Shown piece by piece: positions 24,449 through 32,960 of a stretch of DNA of 64,000 nt. This stretch comes from DASQPA01 sp963756455 (GTDB lineage Bacteria; Acidobacteriota; Thermoanaerobaculia; Multivoradales; UBA5704): positions 310,001 to 374,000 of the forward strand of contig CAVWNC010000003.1 of assembly GCA_963756455.1 (NCBI GenBank), given 5' to 3'. Numbering within the stretch: the stretch's first letter is position 1; each line of letters opens with the position of its first letter. The position numbers were made by a program, and so were the translations under genes. A model generated the notes under the pieces. The model searched no databases, was not told where the DNA came from, and was given only the letters and a program-made list of their open reading frames with translations.

Positions 24449-27400
24449 TTACCGTCCCGCCGGCACGTAGATCCGCGGCAGGGAGAGCTTCGCCGCCGTC
24501 TCGTTCAACGCCTGAAGGTCGGTCGACAGCAGGTGTGTGAGCTCCGCCTCGTCCGCGTCGAGAGTCTCTTTCTCCCGCGCGTACTCCTCGCGCGCCCCCG
24601 CGGTGGGCGCGCCGTCGCCGTCCTTGACGACATCGAAAAGCGGGGCGAGCCGCGAGTAGAGCTGGGTACCGCCCTTCTGGGCGAGGATGTCGTAGACCAC
24701 CTCGGCCTTGGGGTTTTGCAGCTTGCCCTCCAAAGCGTCGAGCTTTCCCAGCAGAGCGGTCGACGACTGGCGGAGCGCCTCCGCGCGCGGATCGGCGGCG
24801 AGGATTTCGTTCCGCGCCGCGAGCTGTTGGCGGATCGTCCGCAGGTCTCTAACCGTCCGGGTCAGCCGGGTGATCGCATCGCGCACGTCGAGGGCGAAGC
24901 GGAGCTGCTCCGCCAGCTCTCTCTCCGAGTGGGTTTCGCGCGGATCGGGTTGCAGGCGGAGCGTCGTCGTCTGACTCTTACCGTCGACGGTCAGGCGCAC
25001 GGTATAGGTCCCCGGGAGCGCCCGCGGGCCGAAGGCCGGGAAGCCGGAATCGAGCCTGGCGCCGGGGATCAGCTCGGCTCCCGCCCAGGTGGTGTCCCAG
25101 GTCGCCACCTGGACCCCGGAATCCTTGGGGAGAGCGAGGTTTTTCCACAGCTCCCCCTCCTCCACCACGTACTCCGAGGAGCCGGTCAGGGCATGGGGCT
25201 TGGAGGAGAGAGTGTTGACCCGCGTCCCCTGGGCGTCGAGGATGTCGATCGTCACCTCTCCCTTGGGCTCGGTTTTGAGCCAGTAGTAGAGGCGTGCACC
25301 GGGGGTGGGGTTGTCGGCGTTCCAGCCGCCCCGGAAGGCGTTCCGGTAGGTCCAGCGGACCGCATCCGGCGCGGCGAAGAGATGGACGTCTTCCGCCGTC
25401 ACGGCGGGCGAGATCTCATAGAGCGGCTGGCGGTCGTCCAGAATCCACAGCGAGCGGCCGTGGGTCGCGAGGACGAGGCTCGAATCCTTGAGGACGAGGT
25501 CGTGCACCGCCACCGCCGGCAGGTTGAGCTTCAGCCGCCGCCAGCTGGCGCCGTCGTCGAGCGAATAGTCGACCCCGCGCTCGGTGCCGAGAAAGAGAGT
25601 GCCGCGGCGCATCGGGTCCTCGCGCACGGCGTGAAGATAAACGTCTTTCGGCAGCCGGGAATCGAGCCGCTTCCAACTGGCGCCATAGTCGGTCGTCTTC
25701 CACAGATAGGGGCGGTTGTCGTCCAGCCGATGGGCGTCGACCACCAGGTAGGCGGTGCCGGCATCGAAATGCGAGGGCTCGATCGCCACCACGGTCCCCC
25801 ATTCGGGAAGGCCGGGGACTTGAGCGGTGACGTTTTTCCAGCTCTTGCCATCGTCCCGGGTCACCTGGACGAAGCCGTCGTCGCTCCCCGTCCAGATCAC
25901 ACCCTTCTCGACCGGCGACTCGGCGACGGCGAAAATCGTGTCGTAGACCTCGACCCCGGTGTTGTCGCCGGTGATCGGTCCGCCGGACCATTGCTGCTTC
26001 GACTTGTCGTTTCGCGTCAGGTCGGGGCTGATCGCCGTCCAGGTCTGGCCGCCGTCCCGGGTACGGAAAAGGACGTTGCCGGCATGGTAGACGACCTTCG
26101 GATCGTGCGGTGAAAGGGCGATCGGCGCCGTCCACTGGAAGCGGTAGCGGAGATCCTCGCCGCCGTGCCCGGAGGGATTGTCGGGATAGACCGAAACGTT
26201 TCGGAGCTCACCCGTCCGATGGTCGTAGCGGGTGATCGTGCCGCCGTACTCGCCGGCATAGACGATCTCCGGGTCGTCCGGCTGGGAGACGACGAAACCC
26301 GCCTCGCCGCCGCCCACATCGTACCAGTCGGTATTCCGGATCCCGGCGGTCGAAAGAGAATTGGCCGGCCCTTGGGCGGTGCCGATGTCCTGCTGGGCGC
26401 CGGCGACCTTGAAGGGAAGATTGTTGTCCGCCGACACATGGTAGAACTGGCCGAGCGGCAGCGGCGGCGTGAGCCAGGTCTCGCCGTCGTTCAAGGAGAG
26501 ATCCACTCCACCGTCGTTGCCGACGATCATCCGCTTGGCGTTCTTGGGATCGATCCACACGTCGTGGTTGTCGCCGTGGTGCTCGCCTTTGGCGTGCTCG
26601 AAGGTCTTGCCGCCGTCGATGCTTTTGAGGAGCGGCACCTCTGGGCACCAGACCTCGTCCGGATTGGCCGGCGAGACCGAGAGGGTCGTGTAGTACCAGG
26701 CGCGCTGGCGCAGCTCATGGTTGCCGGAGGCGAGCGACCAGCTCTCGCCGCCGTCGTCCGAACGGAAGAGCCCGCCCGCCTCGGCTTCGATCAGAGCGTA
26801 GACCCGGCGGCCGTCCGAGGGGGCCACGGCGATCCCCACCTTGCCCCAGGTCCCGCCGGGGAGGCCCTTGGCCGTCAGCTGCTTCCAGCTGTCGCCGCCA
26901 TCCCGCGAGACGTAAAGGCCACTTCCGGGACCGCCACTGGTCAGCTCCCAGGGCCGCCGCCGCGCCTGCCAGAGTCCGGCGAAGACGATGTGGGGGTTTT
27001 CAGGATCGAGGGCGACGTCCGAGGCGCCCGTCCACTCGTCTTTCTTGAGCACCTGCTGCCAGGTCCGGCCGCCGTCCCGGGTACGGTAGACGCCGCGCTC
27101 CGGGTTGGGCCCGAAGGCATGCCCGAGGACGGCGGCGAAAGCGACGTCGGCGTTTTGGGGATCGACGACCATCGTGCCGATCTGCCCCTCCTGGTGCCAG
27201 ACGTGGGTCCAGGTCTTGCCGGCGTCGACCGACTTGTAGATGCCGTCCCCCGCCGCCACGTTGCCGCGGATGTTGGCCTCGCCCGTCCCCACGTAGACGA
27301 CGTTGGAATCGGAAGGGGCGATGGCGATCGAGCCGATCGAGGAGACCGGCTGCTCGTCGAAGATGGGGTTCCACCGCTCGCCGCCGTCGACCGACTTCCA

Positions 27401-27670
27401 GACCCCGCCCGAGGCGGAGGCGGCATAGTAGACGTCGGGATTGCCGGGAACCCCGGCGACCCGCGACACCCGCCCCCCCCAGGCCGGCCCCAAGAGGCGG
27501 AACTTGAGCTGCTTGAGCTCGGTGGGCTCCTCCAGGGTGATCGGCAGGCCGGAAGGCGCCTTCGCCGCCGGCTTCTCCGCCGCGGCGGCGGGCCGCGCGA
27601 GGCCCAAGGCGACGAGCGCCAGGGAGAGGAGAGGGACCGCGAGCGTTCGACGCCAGCAAGTAGATCGCAT
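24449..27670 (-). CDS. Secreted VPS10/BNR-repeat (sortilin-like) beta-propeller protein B
   Basis: This 1073-residue paralogue of the downstream gene has a signal peptide (TLAVPLLSLALVALGLARPAAA) and about eleven Asp-box motifs: SVDGGERWNPI, SVDAGKTWTHV, TRDGGRTWQQV, SRDGGDSWKQL, SDDGGESWSLA, TRDGGQTWTAI, TRDDGKSWKNV, SLDDGASWRRL and others. The C-terminus has a beta-sandwich and a helical region as in copy A. The start at 27670 is chosen for the GAGGTG ribosome site 8 bases before it; the frame is open for 27 codons more but without signal-peptide logic. The two genes form a tandem pair, likely an exported or surface complex. Confidence 0.88.
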   Translation of the reverse strand: MRSTCWRRTLAVPLLSLALVALGLARPAAAAEKPAAKAPSGLPITLEEPTELKQLKFRLLGPAWGGRVSRVAGVPGNPDVYYAASASGGVWKSVDGGERWNPIFDEQPVSSIGSIAIAPSDSNVVYVGTGEANIRGNVAAGDGIYKSVDAGKTWTHVWHQEGQIGTMVVDPQNADVAFAAVLGHAFGPNPERGVYRTRDGGRTWQQVLKKDEWTGASDVALDPENPHIVFAGLWQARRRPWELTSGGPGSGLYVSRDGGDSWKQLTAKGLPGGTWGKVGIAVAPSDGRRVYALIEAEAGGLFRSDDGGESWSLASGNHELRQRAWYYTTLSVSPANPDEVWCPEVPLLKSIDGGKTFEHAKGEHHGDNHDVWIDPKNAKRMIVGNDGGVDLSLNDGETWLTPPLPLGQFYHVSADNNLPFKVAGAQQDIGTAQGPANSLSTAGIRNTDWYDVGGGEAGFVVSQPDDPEIVYAGEYGGTITRYDHRTGELRNVSVYPDNPSGHGGEDLRYRFQWTAPIALSPHDPKVVYHAGNVLFRTRDGGQTWTAISPDLTRNDKSKQQWSGGPITGDNTGVEVYDTIFAVAESPVEKGVIWTGSDDGFVQVTRDDGKSWKNVTAQVPGLPEWGTVVAIEPSHFDAGTAYLVVDAHRLDDNRPYLWKTTDYGASWKRLDSRLPKDVYLHAVREDPMRRGTLFLGTERGVDYSLDDGASWRRLKLNLPAVAVHDLVLKDSSLVLATHGRSLWILDDRQPLYEISPAVTAEDVHLFAAPDAVRWTYRNAFRGGWNADNPTPGARLYYWLKTEPKGEVTIDILDAQGTRVNTLSSKPHALTGSSEYVVEEGELWKNLALPKDSGVQVATWDTTWAGAELIPGARLDSGFPAFGPRALPGTYTVRLTVDGKSQTTTLRLQPDPRETHSERELAEQLRFALDVRDAITRLTRTVRDLRTIRQQLAARNEILAADPRAEALRQSSTALLGKLDALEGKLQNPKAEVVYDILAQKGGTQLYSRLAPLFDVVKDGDGAPTAGAREEYAREKETLDADEAELTHLLSTDLQALNETAAKLSLPRIYVPAGR

Positions 27671-27823
27671 GTTCTGCACCTCGAAACTGAGGTAAGGGGA
27701 TGGGAGTGTCACCGCGGGGGGCAGCTTAGCTAATGGACGGGAGGGGGGCAAGGGTGCCGTCCTGGACGTCCGATCCCGCTCTTTGCCTCTGACGTCCGCA
27801 TAGGTTCGTTATTTGCGTAGTCG

Positions 27824-27852
27824 TTGACCCCGCCGGCGCCCTGCCCTAGAGT
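27824..27852 (+). promoter_or_regulatory. Sigma-70-type promoter of the first beta-helix gene
   Basis: TTGACC (27824-27829), a 17-base spacer and TAGAGT (27847-27852), about 40 bases before the ATG. The paralogous gene at 29047 has the same geometry. Confidence 0.6.
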
Positions 27853-27891
27853 CAAGAGGACACCTGACCTTCCTCATCAAAGGAGCCTGCC

Positions 27892-28836
27892 ATGAAACGT
27901 CGCCTTTTGCTTAGCACGCTCGCTGTTCTCTCACTCCTGCTCGCCGCCACGATACCGGCGTACGCACAGGCGGCGACCATCACCTGGATCTCGGGTGATG
28001 GTGACGGCGACGACACCAACCCCTGCACCCGAACGGCGCCCTGCAAGACCTTCGCGGGGGCGATCTCCAGGACCGCGTCGGGCGGCGAGATCGACGTCCT
28101 CAATCCAGGCAATTTCGGCGCCGTGACCATCAATCAGCCGGTGACCCTCTCCGCCTCGGGGTTCCAGGCCGGCATCGTCGTCTCCGGTACCAACGGCATC
28201 GTCGTCAACGTCCCCAACCCGACAGACACCGTCATCCTCCGGGGCCTGGACATCGAGGGAACAGGTACCGGGCTCTCTGGCGTCAACGTCATCCAGGGCG
28301 GCAACGTCACCGTCGAGAACTGCACGATCAACAACTTCACGGCCACAGGGATCAACTTCGCCCCTACCGTCGCCGGCAGCCAACTTCACGTCTCGACCAC
28401 GGTGATTCGCAACAACGGCATCTTCACGATTCCCGCGAACGGCCAGGGAGTCCTCGTCAACGTCGCGAGCACGGCCACGGCCACCGTCGATCACGTCCGT
28501 CTGGAGCACAACGTTGTCGGCCTCAGGGTCCAGGGCCCCGGGATCGTCCATGTAAGTGACAGCATCGCCACGAACAACGCATTCTCCGGCTTTGCCGCGG
28601 CGGCCAGCGGTGCAAACCTGACCCTCGAGCGGTGCGTGGTGGCCCACAACGCCTCAATGGGAGCGGCGGGGGTCGTCTGTATCGCCGGCACCACGGTCCG
28701 CTTGGGCAATGTCAGCTTCCAGGACAACAACGGCACGGCGATCTCGGCCAGCGGCGGCGGTACCTGCCTGACCTACAAGAACAACGACTCTGACGTCATC
28801 TTCTCAGGCATCACTGCTGCCGTCGCCCAGCAGTAG
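27892..28836 (+). CDS. Secreted right-handed beta-helix protein A
   Basis: The 314-residue product has a signal peptide ending TIPAYAQA, then the conserved entry TWISGDGDGDDTNPCTRTAPCKTFAGAIS, which starts many parallel beta-helix proteins. The body is a series of ~20-25 residue coils rich in Val/Ile, Asn and Gly (VILRGLDIEGTGTG, VTVENCTINNFTATGI, VRLEHNVVGLRVQGPGIVHV), the NosD/PbH1 pattern. Such folds bind or cut polysaccharides or act as adhesins; no catalytic site can be named. AAAGGAG precedes the ATG. It is followed by a paralogue with a matching promoter. Confidence 0.85.
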   Translation: MKRRLLLSTLAVLSLLLAATIPAYAQAATITWISGDGDGDDTNPCTRTAPCKTFAGAISRTASGGEIDVLNPGNFGAVTINQPVTLSASGFQAGIVVSGTNGIVVNVPNPTDTVILRGLDIEGTGTGLSGVNVIQGGNVTVENCTINNFTATGINFAPTVAGSQLHVSTTVIRNNGIFTIPANGQGVLVNVASTATATVDHVRLEHNVVGLRVQGPGIVHVSDSIATNNAFSGFAAAASGANLTLERCVVAHNASMGAAGVVCIAGTTVRLGNVSFQDNNGTAISASGGGTCLTYKNNDSDVIFSGITAAVAQQ

Positions 28837-28975
28837 GATTCGGGGACGGTCGTAACGAATCGGCCGCCGCCGCGCCTGTGGAAGCGTGCCGCCGGTTCGG
28901 CAAAGGCGCGCGCGCCGGTTTTCTGTCTTTGTTCCAGTCGTCGTTCAAGCAGTTGCATGCGCAAGGAAGGTCGTG

Positions 28976-29004
28976 TTGACCTTTCCTGCGATCCGCCCTA
29001 CAGT
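28976..29004 (+). promoter_or_regulatory. Sigma-70-type promoter of the second beta-helix gene
   Basis: TTGACC (28976-28981), a 17-base spacer and TACAGT (28999-29004), about 43 bases before the ATG at 29047. It is near-identical in layout to the promoter at 27824, so the two paralogues are likely co-regulated but separately transcribed. Confidence 0.6.
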
Positions 29005-29046
29005 CTCGGGGGCCCTATTCTAACCCCACCTTTGGAGGAGCTTCCC

Positions 29047-29977
29047 ATGAAACGCAACCTCGTGCTCAGTACGATCGCGATGGTGGTGGCGCTGTTCGCC
29101 GCCACGGTACCGGCCTACGCCCAGGCGACCCGCACCTGGGTCTCGGGCGTCGGCGACGACGCCAACCCCTGCAGCCGCACGGCACCCTGCAAGACCTTCG
29201 CGGGCGCCATCTCGAAGACCGCCCCCGGCGGCGAGATCAACGTCCTCGATCCTGGCGGCTTCGGCGCGGTGACGATCACCAAGTCGATCACCATCTTCGA
29301 GCGAGAGCACCGAGGCCGGCGTGCTGGTCTCGGGCACCAACGCCATCGTCATCGCTGCCGCGAACACCGACGTCGTCATCATCCGTGGGCTCGATATCGA
29401 GGGCCTCGGCACGGGACTCGTCGGCATCAAGGTCGTTTCGGCGGGCGTCGTCCATGTCGAGAACTGCACGATCAATCACTTCACGCAGATCGGCATCGAC
29501 TTCGTTCCCACGAGCGCGACGGCCGTCACCAGCCAACTCCACGTCAGCAACTCGATCATCCGTGACAATACCGGCGCCTCGAGCGGCGGCATCCGCGTCA
29601 AGCCCGGCGCCAACGTGACGGCCGTCGGCATGATCGAGAACACGCAGCTGCGGAACAATCAGTTCGGTCTCCGCGTCGAGGACAACAGCACGGTGGCCGC
29701 GAAGACCACCACCGCCGCCGGCAACGCCGGCGCCGGCTTCATCGCCGTCTCGAACTCGACCGCGGTGAACCTGAACCTCGACAGCTGCGTCGCGATCGGG
29801 AACGGGTTCGGCATCAAGGCGGACAACCCCAACGGCACGACCCGGTTCGCCAACTGCACGATCGTCGGCAACGGCACGGGCATCGACGCCGCCGGCGGCG
29901 GTCACACCGTGACCTACACCGGTAGCAACAACAACGCCGACACCGGCACCGCGACGACGATGCTCGCGAGACAGTAA
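29047..29977 (+). CDS. Secreted right-handed beta-helix protein B, with one apparent extra base
   Basis: This is a paralogue of the preceding gene: signal peptide (ATVPAYAQA), TWVSGVGDDANPCSRTAPCK, then beta-helix coils (VVIIRGLDIEGLGTGLVGI, VHVENCTINHFTQIGIDF). After TKSITIFE the frame is lost, and the remaining ~220 residues are read one base later up to the stop at 29977. Removing the C at 29302 gives FEESTEAGVLVSGT, which matches the paralogue in length. So there is one inserted base, real or a sequencing error. GGAGG lies before the ATG. A strong terminator follows. Confidence 0.75.
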
Positions 29978-30007
29978 GAAACCGGAAAAGCTTCCGCTCG
30001 TCGTCAG

Positions 30008-30045
30008 AAGCCCTCCTCGCCGGACCGGCGGGGAGGGCTTTTTCA
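30008..30045 (+). terminator. Rho-independent terminator after the beta-helix genes
   Basis: AAGCCCTCCTCGCCGG and CCGGCGGGGAGGGCTT form a long stem with a short loop, followed by TTTTT. It sits between convergent genes and may serve both strands, though the T run favours the plus strand. Confidence 0.8.
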
Positions 30046-30065
30046 TTTCACTTCGTAAAGTCCGT

Positions 30066-30674
30066 TCAGCAGAGCCGCAGGACCGTCATCTTGCCGAATT
30101 CCCGCACCTTCTCAAGATCGCCGGTCGCCAGAAGCTCGGCGATCAGGCGATGCGGTCCGATCGCGGGGTCGTCCGCGTCGTCGAAGACGACGGTGGCACC
30201 CGCCATCAGATGCGGCCGCCAGCTCAAGAAGTCACGGCGGACAGAGTCGTAGCTGTGATCGCCGTCGATCCAGAGGAGCGCGACCGGCAGCCGCCAGCTG
30301 GAAACCACCTGCTCGCTGCTCAGGCTGACGAGGCGCACGACGTGATAGCAGCCGGTCTCCAGGATCGCTCGATAGAAAGCTCCCGCGTCGGCCGGACCGA
30401 AGCGGCCGCCGAGCACGCCGGTGAAGGTCTGGTGCGGCTCGACCGCGAAGACCGGGAGCCGGTGCCCGTCGAGCGAGCCGCGGCCGAGCGCCACGGTCGA
30501 GCGACCGCGATAGGACCCCACCTCGACGATGCAGCCGCCTTGCGCCTCGCGGGCGAGCTCGTAGAGAAATTTCGCCTCGGCGAGGCTGGTCATCCCCTCG
30601 GTGCGAGCGAGAAAGCTTTCGATCGGACCGCTGGGCACGACGTCGTAGGAACCGCCCGGCTCTCTATCCGGCAC
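30066..30674 (-). CDS. Class I SAM-dependent methyltransferase-like protein
   Basis: The 202-residue protein has the class I methyltransferase core as in the Methyltransf_24 group: GGCIVEVGSYRGRSTVALGR (motif I, acidic-G-x-G-like), VFAVEPHQTF (the acidic end of strand 2), VALLWIDGDHSYDSVRRDF (motif IV with IDGDHSY, typical of metal-dependent O-methyltransferase-like and glycan-cluster enzymes) and ATVVFDDADD. The substrate is unknown. Its start overlaps the end of the upstream sulfatase-like gene by 11 bases, so it belongs to the sulfatase/sulfotransferase operon and probably modifies a glycan or its precursor. Confidence 0.8.
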   Translation of the reverse strand: MPDREPGGSYDVVPSGPIESFLARTEGMTSLAEAKFLYELAREAQGGCIVEVGSYRGRSTVALGRGSLDGHRLPVFAVEPHQTFTGVLGGRFGPADAGAFYRAILETGCYHVVRLVSLSSEQVVSSWRLPVALLWIDGDHSYDSVRRDFLSWRPHLMAGATVVFDDADDPAIGPHRLIAELLATGDLEKVREFGKMTVLRLC

Positions 30675-31506
30675 TCTCGCCTCCCGCTCCCTCGACCCCG
30701 ACCCCGCGCAGGCGGAGAAGGAGCGGCACGGTCAACGTCATCTCGTGGCTGATGCCGTGCTCCCACAGCCCGTCCTCGCCCCAGCAATCGCCGTGGTCGC
30801 CGCAGAGGACGATCGTCGCCTCCCGGAACCGGGCGAGGAGAGGCGCTAAAGCCCGATCGACGAATTCGAGACAGGCCCGTTGCCGGAAGCGGCAGTCCGC
30901 CGACCGATCGATCTTCTGGAACGGCACGCAGGGATTGTCCTCCCGGGGCCACGGCGCGCCTTCGTGGTAGTAAGGGACATGGGGCTCGCCGATGTTGAGG
31001 AACACCAAAGTCGGCGACCGTGGATGGAGCGCCATCCGCTGATCGATCCAGGCGAGCTGCCGCGCCAGCGACCAGGAGTTTCCCGGATAGAAGAACTCGT
31101 CGAACTCGCTCAACAGGAGCTGGGAGGCCGGAGTGCTCGGATCGAACCAGGCGACCGCTCCGGTACCGAGGGTGAGATAGCCCAGGCGCTTGAATCCGTC
31201 GATGATGTTTCGTCCTTCGAGGGTGAAGCCCTCGCCGCCCTTGCCGGGAAAGGCCGCCCCCACGAGCTTGAAAATCTTGCCGAATTTCGGATTGACGAGC
31301 GGCACCTGGAGAGCCGCCACCCCGGGCGTGAAGCCCGCGAACATCGCGGCGTGCGAGCCGAAAGTGAAATGAGAGGGAGCCTGCGCCTTGAAGAGCGGGC
31401 CGACCTGGCGCATCGCCGGCAGCTCCGCGGCGGCGAAGCTGTCGTAGCGACAGGAATCGAGCGTCACGAAGAGGACGGATTCGGGCTCAATCGGCTCAAC
31501 CGGCAT
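30664..31506 (-). CDS. Alkaline-phosphatase-superfamily (sulfatase-like) protein
   Basis: The 280-residue protein starts MPVEPIEPESVLFVTLDSCRYDSF, the first metal-binding strand of the alkaline phosphatase superfamily, and contains LVFLNIGEPHVPYY and ATIVLCGDHGDCWGEDGLWEHG, the second metal site (GDHG) with its His. There is no CxPxR formylglycine motif, so it may use the Cys or another residue near DSCRYDSF and act as a phospho- rather than sulfo-hydrolase. It is shorter than typical sulfatases (400-550). It overlaps both neighbours by 11 bases, showing tight coupling. Confidence 0.72.
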   Translation of the reverse strand: MPVEPIEPESVLFVTLDSCRYDSFAAAELPAMRQVGPLFKAQAPSHFTFGSHAAMFAGFTPGVAALQVPLVNPKFGKIFKLVGAAFPGKGGEGFTLEGRNIIDGFKRLGYLTLGTGAVAWFDPSTPASQLLLSEFDEFFYPGNSWSLARQLAWIDQRMALHPRSPTLVFLNIGEPHVPYYHEGAPWPREDNPCVPFQKIDRSADCRFRQRACLEFVDRALAPLLARFREATIVLCGDHGDCWGEDGLWEHGISHEMTLTVPLLLRLRGVGVEGAGGESAG

Positions 31507-32923
31507 GGGTCGCCTCGATCTTCGGAGCGGGGGTGACGGCGCGGAAGCGGTCCAGGCGTTTTTGGAGCGCCGCCCGCGTGCTCGCATGGCGACGATCGTC
31601 CGCGAGATTGACCTGCTCCCAGGGATCGCTCGCGCGATCGAAGAGGAGCGCCGGGCGGTCGTCCGCGGCGAATTCGATTTTCCACCGCGGATCGAGGATC
31701 GCCGTGTCGCCCAGAAACTCGCTGACCGCAAACTCCCGATGCACGGTCGCCCGGCCTTCGAGCAGCGGCCGCAGCGAGCGGGCGTGCGAGGGGAGAGCCT
31801 CCGTCGCTCCGGCATAGTCGGCCAGGGTGGCGCCGACGTCCATCAGCTCGGCAATCGCGCGGAGCTCGCCACTCCTGGCGGCTTCGGCGGCGGCGGTCCT
31901 CGGAAGCTTCACGAGGAGCGGCAGCTGGAGGACGGGCTCCAGGAAATTGGCTTTGTAGAGAAGGCCCTGGTCGCCGTTCATCTCGCCGTGATCGGAGGTG
32001 AACACGATGAGCGTCCGGTCGAGCTCGCCGCGCTTTTCGACGACGGCGAGGAGATTTCCGATCTGCTCGTCGATCAAGGTGACCTTTCCCGCGTAGTTGG
32101 CGCGGAGCGCGCGCACCTCTTCCGGGGTGAGCGGCGGGCTGTAGTGGGCCGAATCGAAAGCCCGCCGGAGCAGGCCGCGGACCTCCTCATGGCCGCCCAT
32201 CCGCGGGATGGGAGGGGGGATCTCCGCCTCGCTATAGAGGCTCGCGTAGGGCTCGGGAGCATCCCAGGGCTCGTGCGGGCCACCGAAGCTCACCCAGCAG
32301 AACCAGGGCTTTTGAGCGTCCAGATCCGCCAGGTGTTTCGCCGCCTGGCGGCCCACGTAGGTATCGTAGTGATGCTCGGCGCCGAGCACCGAGGGCCGGG
32401 CGACGTGACGCTTGTCGCGAACGCGCGCGGCCAGATCCTGGCGGAAGCGCTCCCACAGCCCCTGCTCTTCCCAGGACTCGGTCATGTGACTCCGCACATG
32501 CATGCTCGCATGGGGGCCGGCCGTCTCATCCACCACTTGCAGCCCATAGGCGTGCAGGAGATGGGCGCGATCCCGCAGGTCGCCCTCATGGGGATGGAGA
32601 TGGGTCTTGCCGAAGAGGCTGGTACGGTATCCGGCGCGCTCGATCGCCTGCGTCCAGCTCGGATAGCGCGGATTGAGCGTCTGCACGCTGTTCTCGAAGA
32701 CGCCGGTCTGGTGCGGGTAGAGACCGAGGGCGAGGCTGAAGCGGGCGGGGATGCATTCCGCCGAGTTGGTCGTGAGGCCGTGAAAGAGGAAGCCGCCGCG
32801 CGCCAGGCGGTCGAGGTGGGGGGTCCGGGTCCAGCCGTTGACGATCCCGAGGGCGTCGGCGCGCATCTGGTCGGCGAGGATGAACAGGATGTTGGGCGGC
32901 GGATTCGACGGCATCGGCGGCAT
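31496..32923 (-). CDS. Type I sulfatase (formylglycine-dependent arylsulfatase family)
   Basis: The 475-residue protein has the sulfatase fold: NILFILADQMRADALG (metal ligands), SAECIPARFSLALGLYPHQTG with the CxPxR site, where C57 would be converted to formylglycine, SLFGKTHLHPHEGD, WFCWVSFGGPHEPWDAPE and TLIVFTSDHGEMNGDQGLLYK. No signal peptide is seen, so it may act in the cytosol, or export is not of the usual Sec type. It should hydrolyse sulfate (or possibly phosphonate) esters. It overlaps the next gene and lies after the sulfotransferase fusion, so adding and removing sulfate appear linked. A maturase is not in view. Confidence 0.88.
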   Translation of the reverse strand: MPPMPSNPPPNILFILADQMRADALGIVNGWTRTPHLDRLARGGFLFHGLTTNSAECIPARFSLALGLYPHQTGVFENSVQTLNPRYPSWTQAIERAGYRTSLFGKTHLHPHEGDLRDRAHLLHAYGLQVVDETAGPHASMHVRSHMTESWEEQGLWERFRQDLAARVRDKRHVARPSVLGAEHHYDTYVGRQAAKHLADLDAQKPWFCWVSFGGPHEPWDAPEPYASLYSEAEIPPPIPRMGGHEEVRGLLRRAFDSAHYSPPLTPEEVRALRANYAGKVTLIDEQIGNLLAVVEKRGELDRTLIVFTSDHGEMNGDQGLLYKANFLEPVLQLPLLVKLPRTAAAEAARSGELRAIAELMDVGATLADYAGATEALPSHARSLRPLLEGRATVHREFAVSEFLGDTAILDPRWKIEFAADDRPALLFDRASDPWEQVNLADDRRHASTRAALQKRLDRFRAVTPAPKIEATHAG

Positions 32924-32960
32924 CTCGGGGATGATATACGAGCGGGTGGGCCCGCCCGCG

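Noticed and set aside
24533..26113. A 526-codon plus-strand open frame (and the 522-codon one at 26165-27733)
   Set aside because: Both are shadows antisense to VPS10-like protein B, which has a signal peptide and eleven Asp-box motifs.
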